A DNA stretch of 64,000 nt from Microbacterium trichothecenolyticum (GTDB lineage: Bacteria > Actinomycetota > Actinomycetes > Actinomycetales > Microbacteriaceae), in NCBI RefSeq assembly GCF_030818955.1, contig NZ_JAUTBF010000001.1, forward strand, positions 2,914,001 through 2,978,000, given 5' to 3'. Positions 28,497 through 37,456 of the stretch are shown here, piece after piece. Made by a program: the position numbers and the translations under genes. Numbering within the stretch: position 1 is the stretch's first letter; every line of letters starts with the position of its first letter. Under the pieces are notes generated by a model, which did no database searches, had not been told where the DNA came from, and was given only the letters and a program-made list of their open reading frames with translations.

Positions 28497-28574
28497 ATGC
28501 ACGCTCCGCCATTTCCACCAGGTGGGACATCTTGTTCCCGCTTCCGCCCGAGGACGCGACCGTGCGGGCACTGA
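28497..28574 (+). CDS. Possible 25-residue leader peptide
   Basis: A short frame with a clear Shine-Dalgarno (GAAAGG, spacing 8) starts at ATG 28497 and reads MHAPPFPPGGTSCSRF and on to a TGA at 28572-28574. It overlaps the GTG start of the next lipoprotein gene (28562) in another frame, so its translation could affect that gene. It could equally be a relic of an older start. Confidence 0.3.
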   Translation: MHAPPFPPGGTSCSRFRPRTRPCGH

Positions 28575-29935
28575 CGCGGTCGGACGGCGCGCGCATCGGC
28601 CTGGGCGGACGAGTCGGTATCCTCCTGTGCGTCGTGGGAATGCTGTCGGGATGCTCCGCGGCTCCGCCACCGTCGTCGTCCGACGGGCAGCAGACACCCG
28701 ACGGGTCGGTTGCGAGTGTCGCGACAGTATCGCCCACCTCCCCCGCGTCCGCCTCTCCAACCCCCCGTGTCAGTTCGTTCACCGCCCGCACGGACCCGTT
28801 CGATGGTGGCTCCTGGCACGACGGGGGCACCGATACCCACACCATGTTCGGCCCCCGCACCGTCGCACGTCGCGTACAGAACGCGACGTACCGTATTTTC
28901 GGTGCCGAGCATGCGACTCCCGGTTCGGTGACGCCGCCGGTGAACCCTGAGCGCGAGGTCGAGCAGAGCGTGGCCGGCGTGCAACAGAACCCCGACAGCC
29001 CTTCACAGTTGATGATCGCCGCGGTCGAACGCAACCGTGCGACCGGACTCAGCGCGGGAGGCACCATGATCGTGTTCCGCACGTACGACGATGCGGGGAC
29101 CGCCCAGCGCAGCGTCGAGATCTCGGTCGACGAGGGCACACTGATCGGGGGTGCAGCGCTCTACGGCTCGACCGCGGTGGTCGCGACGAACCACACGGAC
29201 ACCGACACCGACACCTATCGTGCGGTCGATCTGACGTCGGGTGCGACGCGGTGGAGTACGTCGTGCGCCGGACGCAACTTCGATGCGGCGCCGGTCGTCG
29301 GATATGCCGGCATCTGGGCTGTCGAATGCGATCTCGACCCGTTCGCGGGTACGTCGGAGATCCGGGGACTGGACGTGATGTCAGGGGCGGTGCGTTGGGC
29401 GGTCCCCGGCGCGCGCACCACGTTGGGGGGAGGCTCGATCCTGCAGATCCCGGGAAGCGGGACGATGTTCGCGAGGTACGAGTACGGGGCGTTCGACATC
29501 GCGACGGGAGCCCAGGTGGGGCCGCACTCGCGGGAATTTCCCCAGGTGGATGAAGGGCAGGGGTTGTTGGTCACGCGGGGAGACGGTGGTGTGCAGACCA
29601 CCGATGTGCACTCCGGGCAACGAATCTTCGATCTCTCCGCCGGCGACGCCGATCGGCTTCAGGGCCTGACGATACTGTGCGCCTTCGACGGTCGGATCTG
29701 GTCGTGGAGCGATGGCGGTGTCGGCGTCTCGAACGCTCGCACCGGTGCGTCGGACCCGCTGACCCCGGCGCGCGACGCATCCCGTGCCCCGCAGCCCAAC
29801 ATTCCCCTCGCGGTCGGTAGATCGTGGATCGTTCTGGGTACGGTGGACAGCTCTGGCGGCACGTCGGCCACCGCTCTGTTGCGCGACCCTCGAGGTTCTC
29901 TCACCGCGTCGTCTCTTCCCACGACCTCGCCGTGA
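28562..29935 (+). CDS. Lipoprotein with PQQ-like beta-propeller
   Basis: A 457-residue protein starting at GTG 28562 (GAGGA about 8 nt upstream). The signal peptide ends in the lipobox LSGC (Cys31), followed by a Ser/Pro/Thr-rich linker to about residue 75. The body has repeated blades of the PQQ-like/YVTN type: YRAVDLTSGATRWSTSCAGR, RGLDVMSGAVRWAVPG, YGAFDIATGAQVG and TDVHSGQRIFDLS. It should be anchored outside the membrane. It follows the cysteine-rich lipoprotein by 110 bp and converges with the AfsR-like regulator gene. No enzyme signature is seen. Confidence 0.8.
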   Translation: MRALTRSDGARIGLGGRVGILLCVVGMLSGCSAAPPPSSSDGQQTPDGSVASVATVSPTSPASASPTPRVSSFTARTDPFDGGSWHDGGTDTHTMFGPRTVARRVQNATYRIFGAEHATPGSVTPPVNPEREVEQSVAGVQQNPDSPSQLMIAAVERNRATGLSAGGTMIVFRTYDDAGTAQRSVEISVDEGTLIGGAALYGSTAVVATNHTDTDTDTYRAVDLTSGATRWSTSCAGRNFDAAPVVGYAGIWAVECDLDPFAGTSEIRGLDVMSGAVRWAVPGARTTLGGGSILQIPGSGTMFARYEYGAFDIATGAQVGPHSREFPQVDEGQGLLVTRGDGGVQTTDVHSGQRIFDLSAGDADRLQGLTILCAFDGRIWSWSDGGVGVSNARTGASDPLTPARDASRAPQPNIPLAVGRSWIVLGTVDSSGGTSATALLRDPRGSLTASSLPTTSP

Positions 29936-29964
29936 CACAGAGGTATCGGTAGCGAACTGCGCCT

Positions 29965-32811
29965 TCACGCGAGCAGGGCCGTGAGCGCCTCGACATCTAC
30001 GTTCGCGAGCGGGACGTGGATGCCGGTGCCTCCTGCGGTGCGCGCGGCGGGCAGCTCGGCAAGGCGTGCGCGTATCCACAGCAGGAAAGGGTCGCGCAGG
30101 TCTGCGGCCCCGCGGATGGCAGCGGCACGGGCCAGTGCCTCCTCCGCCAAGTCCCGGCGGCCGGTGGCGGCGTTCCACCCCGCGACGGCGAGCAGCACCA
30201 CGGCGATGATCGGGTGGTCGCGCACGCCCACCGCCAGCGGCAGTGCGGTGCGCAGCGCCGCCCGGGCTTCGTCGTGACGGCCGAGCAGGAGGAGAGCCTG
30301 CGCACGCTGCGCGTCACGCCACGCCGCGACTTGGTCGGGAAATCCTGGACCCAGCGGGACGCCCTCCACCGCGTGCAGCGCCGCCTCGCCGTCGCCCGCC
30401 GCGACTTCGACGTGTGCCCGCGTCATCAGCGCCTGCGCGCGTGATCTCGCCGAGCCATCCGCATCCGCGGCAACCGTGATCCGCTCCGACCTCGCCCGCG
30501 CCTCGTCGAGGCGCCCCAGCCGCAGCAGGATGCCGGCGGCTTGCGTCTGCTGCTGCAGGACGTCGGACGCGGATGTCAGGCCGCGGATCGCCTCGGTGGA
30601 GCGATCGATCACGGTGAGCGCCTCGTCGAGCCGGTCTTGCAGCACGAGCCATTCGGAGCGAAGCTGGCTCGCGAAGCCCGTGCCCCACGGGTCGCCGAGC
30701 TCGACGAACATCGTCAGCGCAATCTCGCTCTCCACCCCGAGCGTGGCGGTGTCGCCGGAATTCTGCGCCGCTCCCGCGCGCAGAGCGTGCAGCATCGCCC
30801 GCGTCCACGGGGGACGGGCGGCGATCTCGTCGTCGGTGACGTCGACCTGCCAGGTGCGCGCGTGCTCCCGCTCACCGGCTGCCAGAAGCGAGCCGGCCAC
30901 GCGCAGCAGGGGTGCGACGAGCGTCGTCATCTCGGACGGATGCCGCTGGGCCGCGGCCTCCAGCAGCAGCCGCCGCGCCTCGTACTGCGCGGGAGTGATG
31001 GATGCCGCCGCGCCGGGCTCGGGGAATGCCGCCAGGAACAGCGCGACCGCCTCGACCACCACGACGGACTCGTCGTCGAGCGGCGCACCGGCGTCGGCGA
31101 AGTCGGCGACGCCCCGCCGGAGATCTTCGCTGCGCTCGCGCACCGCCCAGGGCCAGAGCAGGTTGCGCAGCAGCCGTGCACCGCCGAGCCGGTTACCGCT
31201 GTCGGCACGTGCGCGCAGCGCGGCGGTGAGGTTCTCGTCGTTGGCGTCGAACCACGCCAGCGCCTCGCCGAGCCGCGGTCCCCGCACGATGGTGTCTCGG
31301 TGCGCCGCGAGGTCGGTCAGCACGTCGGCGGCTCGGGCGCGGAACGACGCCTCTTCTCCTGTGCGGCGCAGACGGTCGAGGCCGTAGTCGCGCACGGTCT
31401 CGAGCATGCGGAAGCGCCCCTCGCGTCGCACGAGCAGCGAGCGGTCGACGAGGGCGTCGAAGGTCCCGGCATCCATCGCGAACCCGCGCGCCACGGCGAC
31501 CGTGTCACTCGCCCCGATACCGTCGGGGAACACGGCCGTCGCTTGCAGGGCGACGCGCTCACCGTCGGTGAGGGTGTCCCAGCTCCAGTCGATGAGGGCG
31601 CGCAGCGTCCGGTGCCGCTCGGAGCTGAGTCGCGGCCCGTTCGACAGCAGCGCGAATCGGTCGTCGAGGCCCTCGTCGATCTCGCGAAGCGTGAGGGTGC
31701 GGGCGCGCGCGGCGGCGAGCTCGATCGCGAGCGGCAGGCCGTCGAGACGGCGCACGATGCGCTGCGCGGTGTCGCGCTCGTCGTCGTCGGGCACGTGCCC
31801 TCGCGCGGAGCGCACCCGCTGGGCGAAGAGGGCGCCGGCGTCGTCGGGCGGGAGGGGGCCGAGATCGACGAACGCCTCACCCGGGATGCCGAGCGGCTCG
31901 CGGCTCGTGGCGAGCACCCGCACGCCTGCGCTCATCCCGAGCAGGGCCAGGGCGGCCTCGGCCGCCTCGCGCACCACGTGCTCGCAGTTGTCGAGCACGA
32001 TCACGACCGTGCGCCCGGCGACGGACTCGGCCACCCGCTCGGCTGCCGACAGGGGCGGGCCCGACGACTCGGGCAGGCGGATGCGGCGACCCACGGCGCC
32101 CGCGATCGCCGTCCACACGTCTCCCGAGGCGGCCGGGGCGAGCTCGACGACGATCGAGTCGGCGACGGTACGGGCGGTCTCGACCGCGAGGGTCGTCTTG
32201 CCCGCACCGCCCGGGCCGAGGACGGTGACGAGGCGGTCCGTCGTCAGACGCTCCCGGATGGCGTCGAGCTCGTCGGCGCGACCGATCAGGCGCGTCACGG
32301 CGACCGGGAGGGACGGCACGCTCGTGGAGGCCGGGGCGGGGATCGACGCCGCGAGACGTTCCGCGTGCGCGCGGTCTTCGAGCAGGTCGCGGCGCAGCCA
32401 GTCGAAGCCGTCACCGGGGGTCCACACCTCACCCGTCCACAACGCGAGCGCCTCGCGTGCTCTGGCGGGATCGCCCGTCGCGCGCGCCTCGGCGACGAGG
32501 TCTTGGAAGCGTGTCACGTCGATGTCGTCGCGCGTGAGGTCGAGGCGGTATCCGCCGGGCGTCGACGACACCGAGGCTCCGGGGAGGGAGCGACGCAGGC
32601 GCGACACGAGCGACTGCAGAGCGGCGCGCGGATCCTCGGGGGCGTCCATCGGCCACAGGTCCTCGATCAGCGCGCGAGCGCTCACGGTCGTGCCGGCATC
32701 GACGGCGAGACGCAGGAGCAGGCTCTGCTGGCCGCGGCCGGGCACCACGGCATCCCCGGCGTCCGTGGAGACGCTCAATCCGCCGAAGAACCGCACCCGC
32801 ACGGAGTCCAC
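29965..32811 (-). CDS. AfsR/SARP-type regulator with NB-ARC-like ATPase and C-terminal helical repeats
   Basis: A 948-residue protein. The OmpR-like winged helix (VRVRFFGGLSVSTDAG to VSSTPGGYRLDL, about 4-93) has a short activator segment. It is followed by an ATPase with Walker A GPGGAGKTT (about 199-207), Walker B VVIVLDNCEHV, and TSREPLGIPGEAFVDLGPL, typical of the BTAD/AfsR-like or LuxR-MalT-like NTPase. The C-terminal ~400 residues are TPR-like helices (EVAAGDGEAALHAVEGVPLG). Such proteins activate transcription in response to ligand or phosphorylation. GTG 32811 or 32802 both fit. A near-copy of its first nine codons occurs at 33501-33527. Confidence 0.85.
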   Translation of the reverse strand: MDSVRVRFFGGLSVSTDAGDAVVPGRGQQSLLLRLAVDAGTTVSARALIEDLWPMDAPEDPRAALQSLVSRLRRSLPGASVSSTPGGYRLDLTRDDIDVTRFQDLVAEARATGDPARAREALALWTGEVWTPGDGFDWLRRDLLEDRAHAERLAASIPAPASTSVPSLPVAVTRLIGRADELDAIRERLTTDRLVTVLGPGGAGKTTLAVETARTVADSIVVELAPAASGDVWTAIAGAVGRRIRLPESSGPPLSAAERVAESVAGRTVVIVLDNCEHVVREAAEAALALLGMSAGVRVLATSREPLGIPGEAFVDLGPLPPDDAGALFAQRVRSARGHVPDDDERDTAQRIVRRLDGLPLAIELAAARARTLTLREIDEGLDDRFALLSNGPRLSSERHRTLRALIDWSWDTLTDGERVALQATAVFPDGIGASDTVAVARGFAMDAGTFDALVDRSLLVRREGRFRMLETVRDYGLDRLRRTGEEASFRARAADVLTDLAAHRDTIVRGPRLGEALAWFDANDENLTAALRARADSGNRLGGARLLRNLLWPWAVRERSEDLRRGVADFADAGAPLDDESVVVVEAVALFLAAFPEPGAAASITPAQYEARRLLLEAAAQRHPSEMTTLVAPLLRVAGSLLAAGEREHARTWQVDVTDDEIAARPPWTRAMLHALRAGAAQNSGDTATLGVESEIALTMFVELGDPWGTGFASQLRSEWLVLQDRLDEALTVIDRSTEAIRGLTSASDVLQQQTQAAGILLRLGRLDEARARSERITVAADADGSARSRAQALMTRAHVEVAAGDGEAALHAVEGVPLGPGFPDQVAAWRDAQRAQALLLLGRHDEARAALRTALPLAVGVRDHPIIAVVLLAVAGWNAATGRRDLAEEALARAAAIRGAADLRDPFLLWIRARLAELPAARTAGGTGIHVPLANVDVEALTALLA

Positions 32812-32965
32812 CCTAGGTCGAGGTGACGTCGCGGACCGTCTGCTCGGCGGGGTGCGCGACGTCGGCGGCATGGGCTCGGGTGCGTGCACCTCGCCGGAGA
32901 CGTGTCCGGAGTCGCGGATGCTTTTCAGCGCCGCCCTCGGCGAGGCATGATCGGGCGCGAGCTGA

Positions 32966-33397
32966 CTTCGCGGTGGCGTTGGGACCGTTACCCGCGATAG
33001 CCGACAACCAATCGGACTCCGCGTTCGAGCTCATCCGAGATGCGGCCCCCGACGTCGTCGTCGGTGCGCAGGGCAACGCGACCGAGACTCCCGATGGCCT
33101 CGTCTACGACGTCGAATCCGGCGCGGTAACAACCCCCCTCGACCCGTCCGAACCCGTGGCGATGACCGTCGACGGCGTGGACTACGAGGTTTCACTGCCG
33201 GTGAGCGCCGATGCGGTTCTGTCCTCGGACGACGCGCTGGCGCCGACCTTCGACAACGCCGACGGGTCGTCGACCCCACCCAGACGCTTCCGGGCAGCAA
33301 CGCTTACTACTCGACGATTGTCTTGAACATCAATTCGGGCGCGGGCCCAACGATCGTGTCGGTCTACCCGAGGCCAGGGGTGAACCGGCAGCGATGA
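32966..33397 (+). pseudogene. Frameshifted 3' remnant of an unidentified protein
   Basis: One frame reads VALGPLPAIADNQSDSAFEL and SADAVLSSDDALAPTFDNAD, then degenerates. The next frame continues with VDPTQTLPGSNAYYSTIVLN and ends at TGA 33395-33397. The break is near 33255-33275. No start codon with a ribosome site is found. Family not recognised; it looks like a decayed secreted or enzyme C-terminus. Confidence 0.45.
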
Positions 33398-33500
33398 CCT
33401 TCGGTAAGCGCTTGTACAAGAGTCGGAGTTCTATCGCGCTTGTGAAACGCACAAGAGGAGCGAGCTCAGCATGACGGTCGCCTCGCTTGGATCGATCATC

Positions 33501-33527
33501 CAACCCGCCGAGGAACCGCACCCGCAC
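33501..33527 (-). pseudogene. Remnant of a SARP/AfsR-type gene start
   Basis: The reverse strand begins GTG and reads VRVRFLGGLD, then random sequence. Compared with the intact regulator's start (VRVRFFGGLS, 32802 downward), 24 of 27 bases agree. Only the first nine or ten codons survive. Confidence 0.5.
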
Positions 33528-33531
33528 GGTG

Positions 33532-33750
33532 TCGGCGAGACGCGCTGGCGAACATGTACGTCACGCGGCGGCGTCCGTGGGCGACGGCGCCTGGCGCGGG
33601 CGGCTGGCCCCGGGCTCCGCGGCCGACGTCGCGGTGCTCGATACCGACCCGTTCGCCGAGGGATCCGCGGCGCCGCTGACCTCGCGCGTTCTGACGACGG
33701 TGGTGGCGGGGAGGGTGGTGTTCGCCGACGCGGAGGTGCGCCCGGGCTGA
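33532..33750 (+). pseudogene. 3' remnant of an amidohydrolase gene
   Basis: The frame ending at TGA 33748-33750 encodes the C-terminal block of a metal-dependent amidohydrolase (YtcJ-like): GRLAPGSAADVAVLDTDPF followed by SRVLTTVVAGRVVF. Everything upstream that would hold the metal ligands is missing. The fusion point is next to the SARP remnant. Confidence 0.6.
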
Positions 33751-33763
33751 GCGGCGCGGAGCG

Positions 33764-34336
33764 TCACGCGCCGTTCTTGGCTGCCGCCTTCGCCGCGCGC
33801 TTGTGCTCGCGCACCTTCGTCAGCGACTCGGGGCCGACGATGTCGGCGACCGAACGGAACGACCCCTCCTCCCCGTACGGGGCCGCGGCCTCGCGCCATC
33901 CGTCGCCGTCGAACCCGCACTGCTTCCCGAGCAGGGCGAGGAAGATCTTCGCCTTCTGCTCGCCGAATCCCGGCAGCGCCTTCAAACGCTTCAGAACCGT
34001 GGGGCCGTCGGGTGCGTCACGGGTCCAGAGGTTCTCGGCGTCGCCTCCCCAGTCCTGCTCGACGGCGGCGCACAGCGCCTGCACCCGCGCGGCCATCGAA
34101 CCGGGGAAACGGTGCACCGCCGGCGACTGCGAGAACGCGGCGGCGAAGGCTTCGGGATCGTCGTGCGCGATGGTCGCGGCATCCATCGATCCCGTGCGCT
34201 GCTGGATCTTCAGCGGCCCTGCGAACGCGGTCTCCATCGCCACCTGCTGGTCGAGCAGCATGCCGATCAGCAGGGCGAGCGGGTTGCTGGACAGCAGGTC
34301 GTCGGCGGCGGGGTCGTCGGTGATGCGCAGGCTCAT
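33764..34336 (-). CDS. HhH-GPD type base-excision DNA repair protein
   Basis: A 190-residue protein with a helix-hairpin-helix (LKALPGFGEQKAKIFLALLG, about 117-136) and an upstream helical region LALLIGMLLDQQVAMETAF. The latter matches the small actinobacterial HhH-GPD glycosylase-like family. A canonical catalytic Lys/Asp is not certain, and no iron-sulfur cysteines follow. Probable role: recognition or removal of damaged bases. Start ATG 34336. Confidence 0.85.
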   Translation of the reverse strand: MSLRITDDPAADDLLSSNPLALLIGMLLDQQVAMETAFAGPLKIQQRTGSMDAATIAHDDPEAFAAAFSQSPAVHRFPGSMAARVQALCAAVEQDWGGDAENLWTRDAPDGPTVLKRLKALPGFGEQKAKIFLALLGKQCGFDGDGWREAAAPYGEEGSFRSVADIVGPESLTKVREHKRAAKAAAKNGA

Positions 34337-34399
34337 GCCCTCATTCTCGCGCGCCCGCCCGCCGCGTGGGCCACGCCCGCGGCGGGGCCACGCCGCCCG

Positions 34400-34690
34400 T
34401 CATTGCGGCTCGGCGATCCACTTCTGCGCGAAGGGCACGGCATCCATCGTTCGCACATCGTGGGTGATCTCGTTGAGCTGTGCGGTGAAGTCGTCGACGT
34501 CGCCGGGCGGCAGGCGCTTCACGACCGAGCCGTCGACACGGCGGATGACGACCTCGCTCACCGATGGCGCCCCGCTGCCCGCGTCGAACAAGCCGAGCAC
34601 GACGGTGGCGACCCAGCGGAGCCCGTTGCGGGCGCGGTCTTCTCCCGCGACGACGTAGACCTCGGATGCCGGTGTGCTCACGGCATCCAT
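34400..34690 (-). CDS. Conserved 96-residue hypothetical protein
   Basis: From ATG 34690 (MDAVSTPASEVYVVAGEDRA) the protein has one amphipathic alpha/beta region with GLRWVATVVLGLFDAG and EVVIRRVDGSVVKRLPPG. It is soluble, with no signal. It is convergent with nothing and lies between the HhH-GPD gene and hemA. A GTG at 34681 is an alternative start. Function not recognised. Confidence 0.6.
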   Translation of the reverse strand: MDAVSTPASEVYVVAGEDRARNGLRWVATVVLGLFDAGSGAPSVSEVVIRRVDGSVVKRLPPGDVDDFTAQLNEITHDVRTMDAVPFAQKWIAEPQ

Positions 34691-34917
34691 CCTGCCCGAA
34701 CCGCGGTCCTCGCCGCGGCTACCTGGCGACGAGGGGAGGGGATTCGGCGAGGGGAGGATGGATGCCAGGGGTTTGATCCTCTGCTCGCGGATTTCCCTCC
34801 GCTGCTCACGGCCTTCCGCCCGCGTCAGGGCCGCGCAGCCACGATCACACGCGGTTCCGACCCCCGCGCCGGCGTCGTCGGGGCGTCGGGAGGAGAGCCG
34901 GTGAGAGGGAGCGGGTC

Positions 34918-36262
34918 TCAGCCGGCGGTGCCGTCGTGCCGCGCGGCATCGCGGGCGACGAGAGGCTCGGCGATCTCGATGCCGAACAGTGCCGACAGGG
35001 CGTCGACGTACTCGTCGGCGCGACCGGCCTCGGCCAACTGGTGCGCGCGAGTGGTGGGGGTGTGCAGCAGCACGCCGACGAGGTGGCGCAGGGCCTGCTC
35101 GGTCTGCCCGCCCTCGTCGCCGCGGGCGCGCACGCGAGCCACCTCGGCGTCGAGCACGCCGAACACGTGGGCGCGCAGCGCCACGACGGCGGGGGTGATG
35201 TTCTTGCGCTCGCCGACCGAGGCGAAGCGTCGTGCGGCGTCGCGCACGAGGTCGCGCGCGGCGTCGGTGGCCTGCAGCTCTTCGAGCGGGGCGTGCAGGC
35301 GGATGGTCTCGAGGTCGAGCAGGTCGACGCCCGGCACGGTGGCGACGTCGGGGTCGACATTGCGGGGCAGTCCGAGGTCGATCACGAGACGGCGCGAGGT
35401 GTGGTCGACCGGGCAGACGCCCGCCACGGTGTCGACGGGGGCCTCGTAGCCGGCGGCGACCGGCCGCGAAGGTCGCGGCGCTGAGCACGTGGTGCTCGGC
35501 CGTGGTGCACGTGATGACGAGGTCGGCGTGCGCGACGGCCGTGGGAAAGGTCTCGGACGACACGGCACGCAGGCCGTGCTTCGCGGCGAACTTGGCAGCG
35601 CGGCCCGACGGCGAGTGCACCGAGATGTCTTCGGCTCCCTGATCGCGCAGGGCCGCGACGGTGGCGGCGGCGTACGCACCGGTGCCGACCAGCAGCACAC
35701 GCTGCGTCGACCAGTCGGCGATGCGGCTGTCGGCGAGCTCGAGCCCCAGGCGGACGAGCGAGCGGCCCGCGCGGCCGATGGCGGTGGAGTTCTTCACGCC
35801 GCGCTGCGCCTCGGACGCCCGCTGGAACAGGCGCTCGAGCTCGGCCGAGGTGGTGCCGAGCTGCCGCGATTCGGTGAGCGCACGGCGCACCTGGCCGGCG
35901 ATCTCGCCCTCGCCGACGACGACGGATTCGAGGCCGGAAGCCACCGAGAACAGGTGCTCGGCCACGTCGCTGCCGCCGAGGACGGTGTACGAGCCCTCGA
36001 GCTCGCCGGCGGGCACGCCGGTGGCCGCTTCGATCGCGGTCAGCGTGGCCTCGATGCCGAGGGCGACCCCGGCGGTGACGGGCTCGTCCATGTCGACGTA
36101 CGCCTCGAAGCGGTTGCAGGTCGCCACCACGACGGCGCCCTGGACGCACTCGTCGTGCTCGGCGATCAGAGGCGCGACGGGGGTCGCGGGTACGCTGAGC
36201 CGCTCGAGGAGCTCGAAGGACGCGGTCTTGTGACTCGCGCTGACGCACAGCAGCACGTTCAT
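34918..36262 (-). pseudogene. hemA: Glutamyl-tRNA reductase (hemA) with an apparent one-base frameshift
   Basis: The first step of C5-pathway tetrapyrrole synthesis: NADPH reduction of glutamyl-tRNA to glutamate-1-semialdehyde. From ATG 36262 the N-terminal domain (catalytic Cys in VVVATCNRFEAYV), the NADPH domain ([20 protein letters not shown]) and [12 protein letters not shown] are intact. The frame then breaks near 35459-35462. The rest ([33 protein letters not shown], dimerisation helices) continues in another frame to TGA 34918. Removing one C of the plus-strand CC at 35460-35461 would restore the frame exactly ([10 protein letters not shown]). Because this enzyme is expected to be essential, a sequence error is as likely as true loss. 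Divergent from hemE. Confidence 0.8.
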
Positions 36263-36355
36263 ATTCTACGCCCGGGTTCCTCGGGGTATTCCGGGCGGCC
36301 TCTCGACGTCAAGGCATCCCCCTCCTCGTCGCGGGGCGGATGGGAGGATGGTGCC

Positions 36356-37456
36356 ATGGCCTCCCTCGACGCACCCCTGCTCCGTGCCCTCCGCGGCGAT
36401 CGCCCCGAGCGGCAGCCGGTGTGGTTCATGCGCCAGGCGGGGCGCTCGCTGCCCGAGTACCGCGAGCTGCGGGTGGGCACGCGCATGCTCGACGCGTGCC
36501 TGACCCCCGACCTCGCCGCCGAGATCACGCTGCAGCCCATCCGACGCCACGACGTCGACGCCGCCATCTTCTTCAGCGACATCGTCGTGCCCCTGCGCCT
36601 CGCCGGTGTCGACGTCGTGATCGAGCCCGGTCGCGGCCCGGTCTTCGCCGACCCCGTGCGCACGGCGGCCGACGTGGACCGCATCACCGCGATCGACCCC
36701 GCCGACGTCGCCGCCGCCGCGGAACCCGTGCGCGAGGCCGCGCGTCGAGTCACCGCCGAGCTCGGCGACGCCGTGCCCCTCATCGGATTCGCCGGGGCGC
36801 CCTTCACGCTCGCCGCGTACCTCGTCGAGGGCGGCCCGAGCAAGGAGCACCTGCGCGCCCGCGGCATGATGCACGCCGACCCCGACTCGTGGCACCGCCT
36901 GGCCGGATGGCTCGCGAGGGTCTCGCGCGCGTTCCTCGACGCGCAGATCGAGGGCGGGGCGCAGGCCGTTCAGCTGTTCGACTCGTGGGCCGGCTCGCTC
37001 TCCACCGCCACGTTCCGCGAGTTCATCGCCCCGCACTCGCACGAGGCGCTCGAGGGCATCGAGGTGCCCCGCATCCACTTCGGCGTCGGTACAGGCGCGT
37101 TCCTCGACGACATGCGCCTGGGCGGCCTCGCCGACGCGGTCGGGGTGGACTGGCGGATGCCGCTCGACGAGGCCGCGGCCCTGGTCGGTCCCGACGTCAC
37201 GCTGCAGGGCAACATCGACCCGGCGCTGCTCGGCGCTCCCTGGCCCGTGCTCGCGGCGCACGTCGACGACGTGCTCGCCCGCGGTCGCGCGGCACGCGCA
37301 CACGTGTTGAACCTCGGTCACGGCGTGCCGCCCGACACCGACCCCGACGTGCTCACCCGCATCGTCGCTCACGCGCACGGGCACGACCCGGCCCCCCGCG
37401 CCGACGCTCTCGCCGCCGGCGACGACACGGTCGGCGGGGCGCGCACGCATGAGTGA
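36356..37456 (+). CDS. hemE: Uroporphyrinogen decarboxylase
   Basis: A 366-residue cytosolic enzyme that removes four carboxyls from uroporphyrinogen III to give coproporphyrinogen III. The N-terminal signature PVWFMRQAGRSLPEYRELR (family PxWxMRQAGR) is present. IFFSDIVVPLRLAG supplies the conserved Asp, and GFAGAPFTLAAYLVEG and NLGHGVPPDTDPD are also present. Length is normal. Start ATG 36356 follows GGGAGGA. The 3' end overlaps the oxidase gene by eight bases. It shares the 93-bp intergenic region with divergent hemA. Confidence 0.97.
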   Translation: MASLDAPLLRALRGDRPERQPVWFMRQAGRSLPEYRELRVGTRMLDACLTPDLAAEITLQPIRRHDVDAAIFFSDIVVPLRLAGVDVVIEPGRGPVFADPVRTAADVDRITAIDPADVAAAAEPVREAARRVTAELGDAVPLIGFAGAPFTLAAYLVEGGPSKEHLRARGMMHADPDSWHRLAGWLARVSRAFLDAQIEGGAQAVQLFDSWAGSLSTATFREFIAPHSHEALEGIEVPRIHFGVGTGAFLDDMRLGGLADAVGVDWRMPLDEAAALVGPDVTLQGNIDPALLGAPWPVLAAHVDDVLARGRAARAHVLNLGHGVPPDTDPDVLTRIVAHAHGHDPAPRADALAAGDDTVGGARTHE

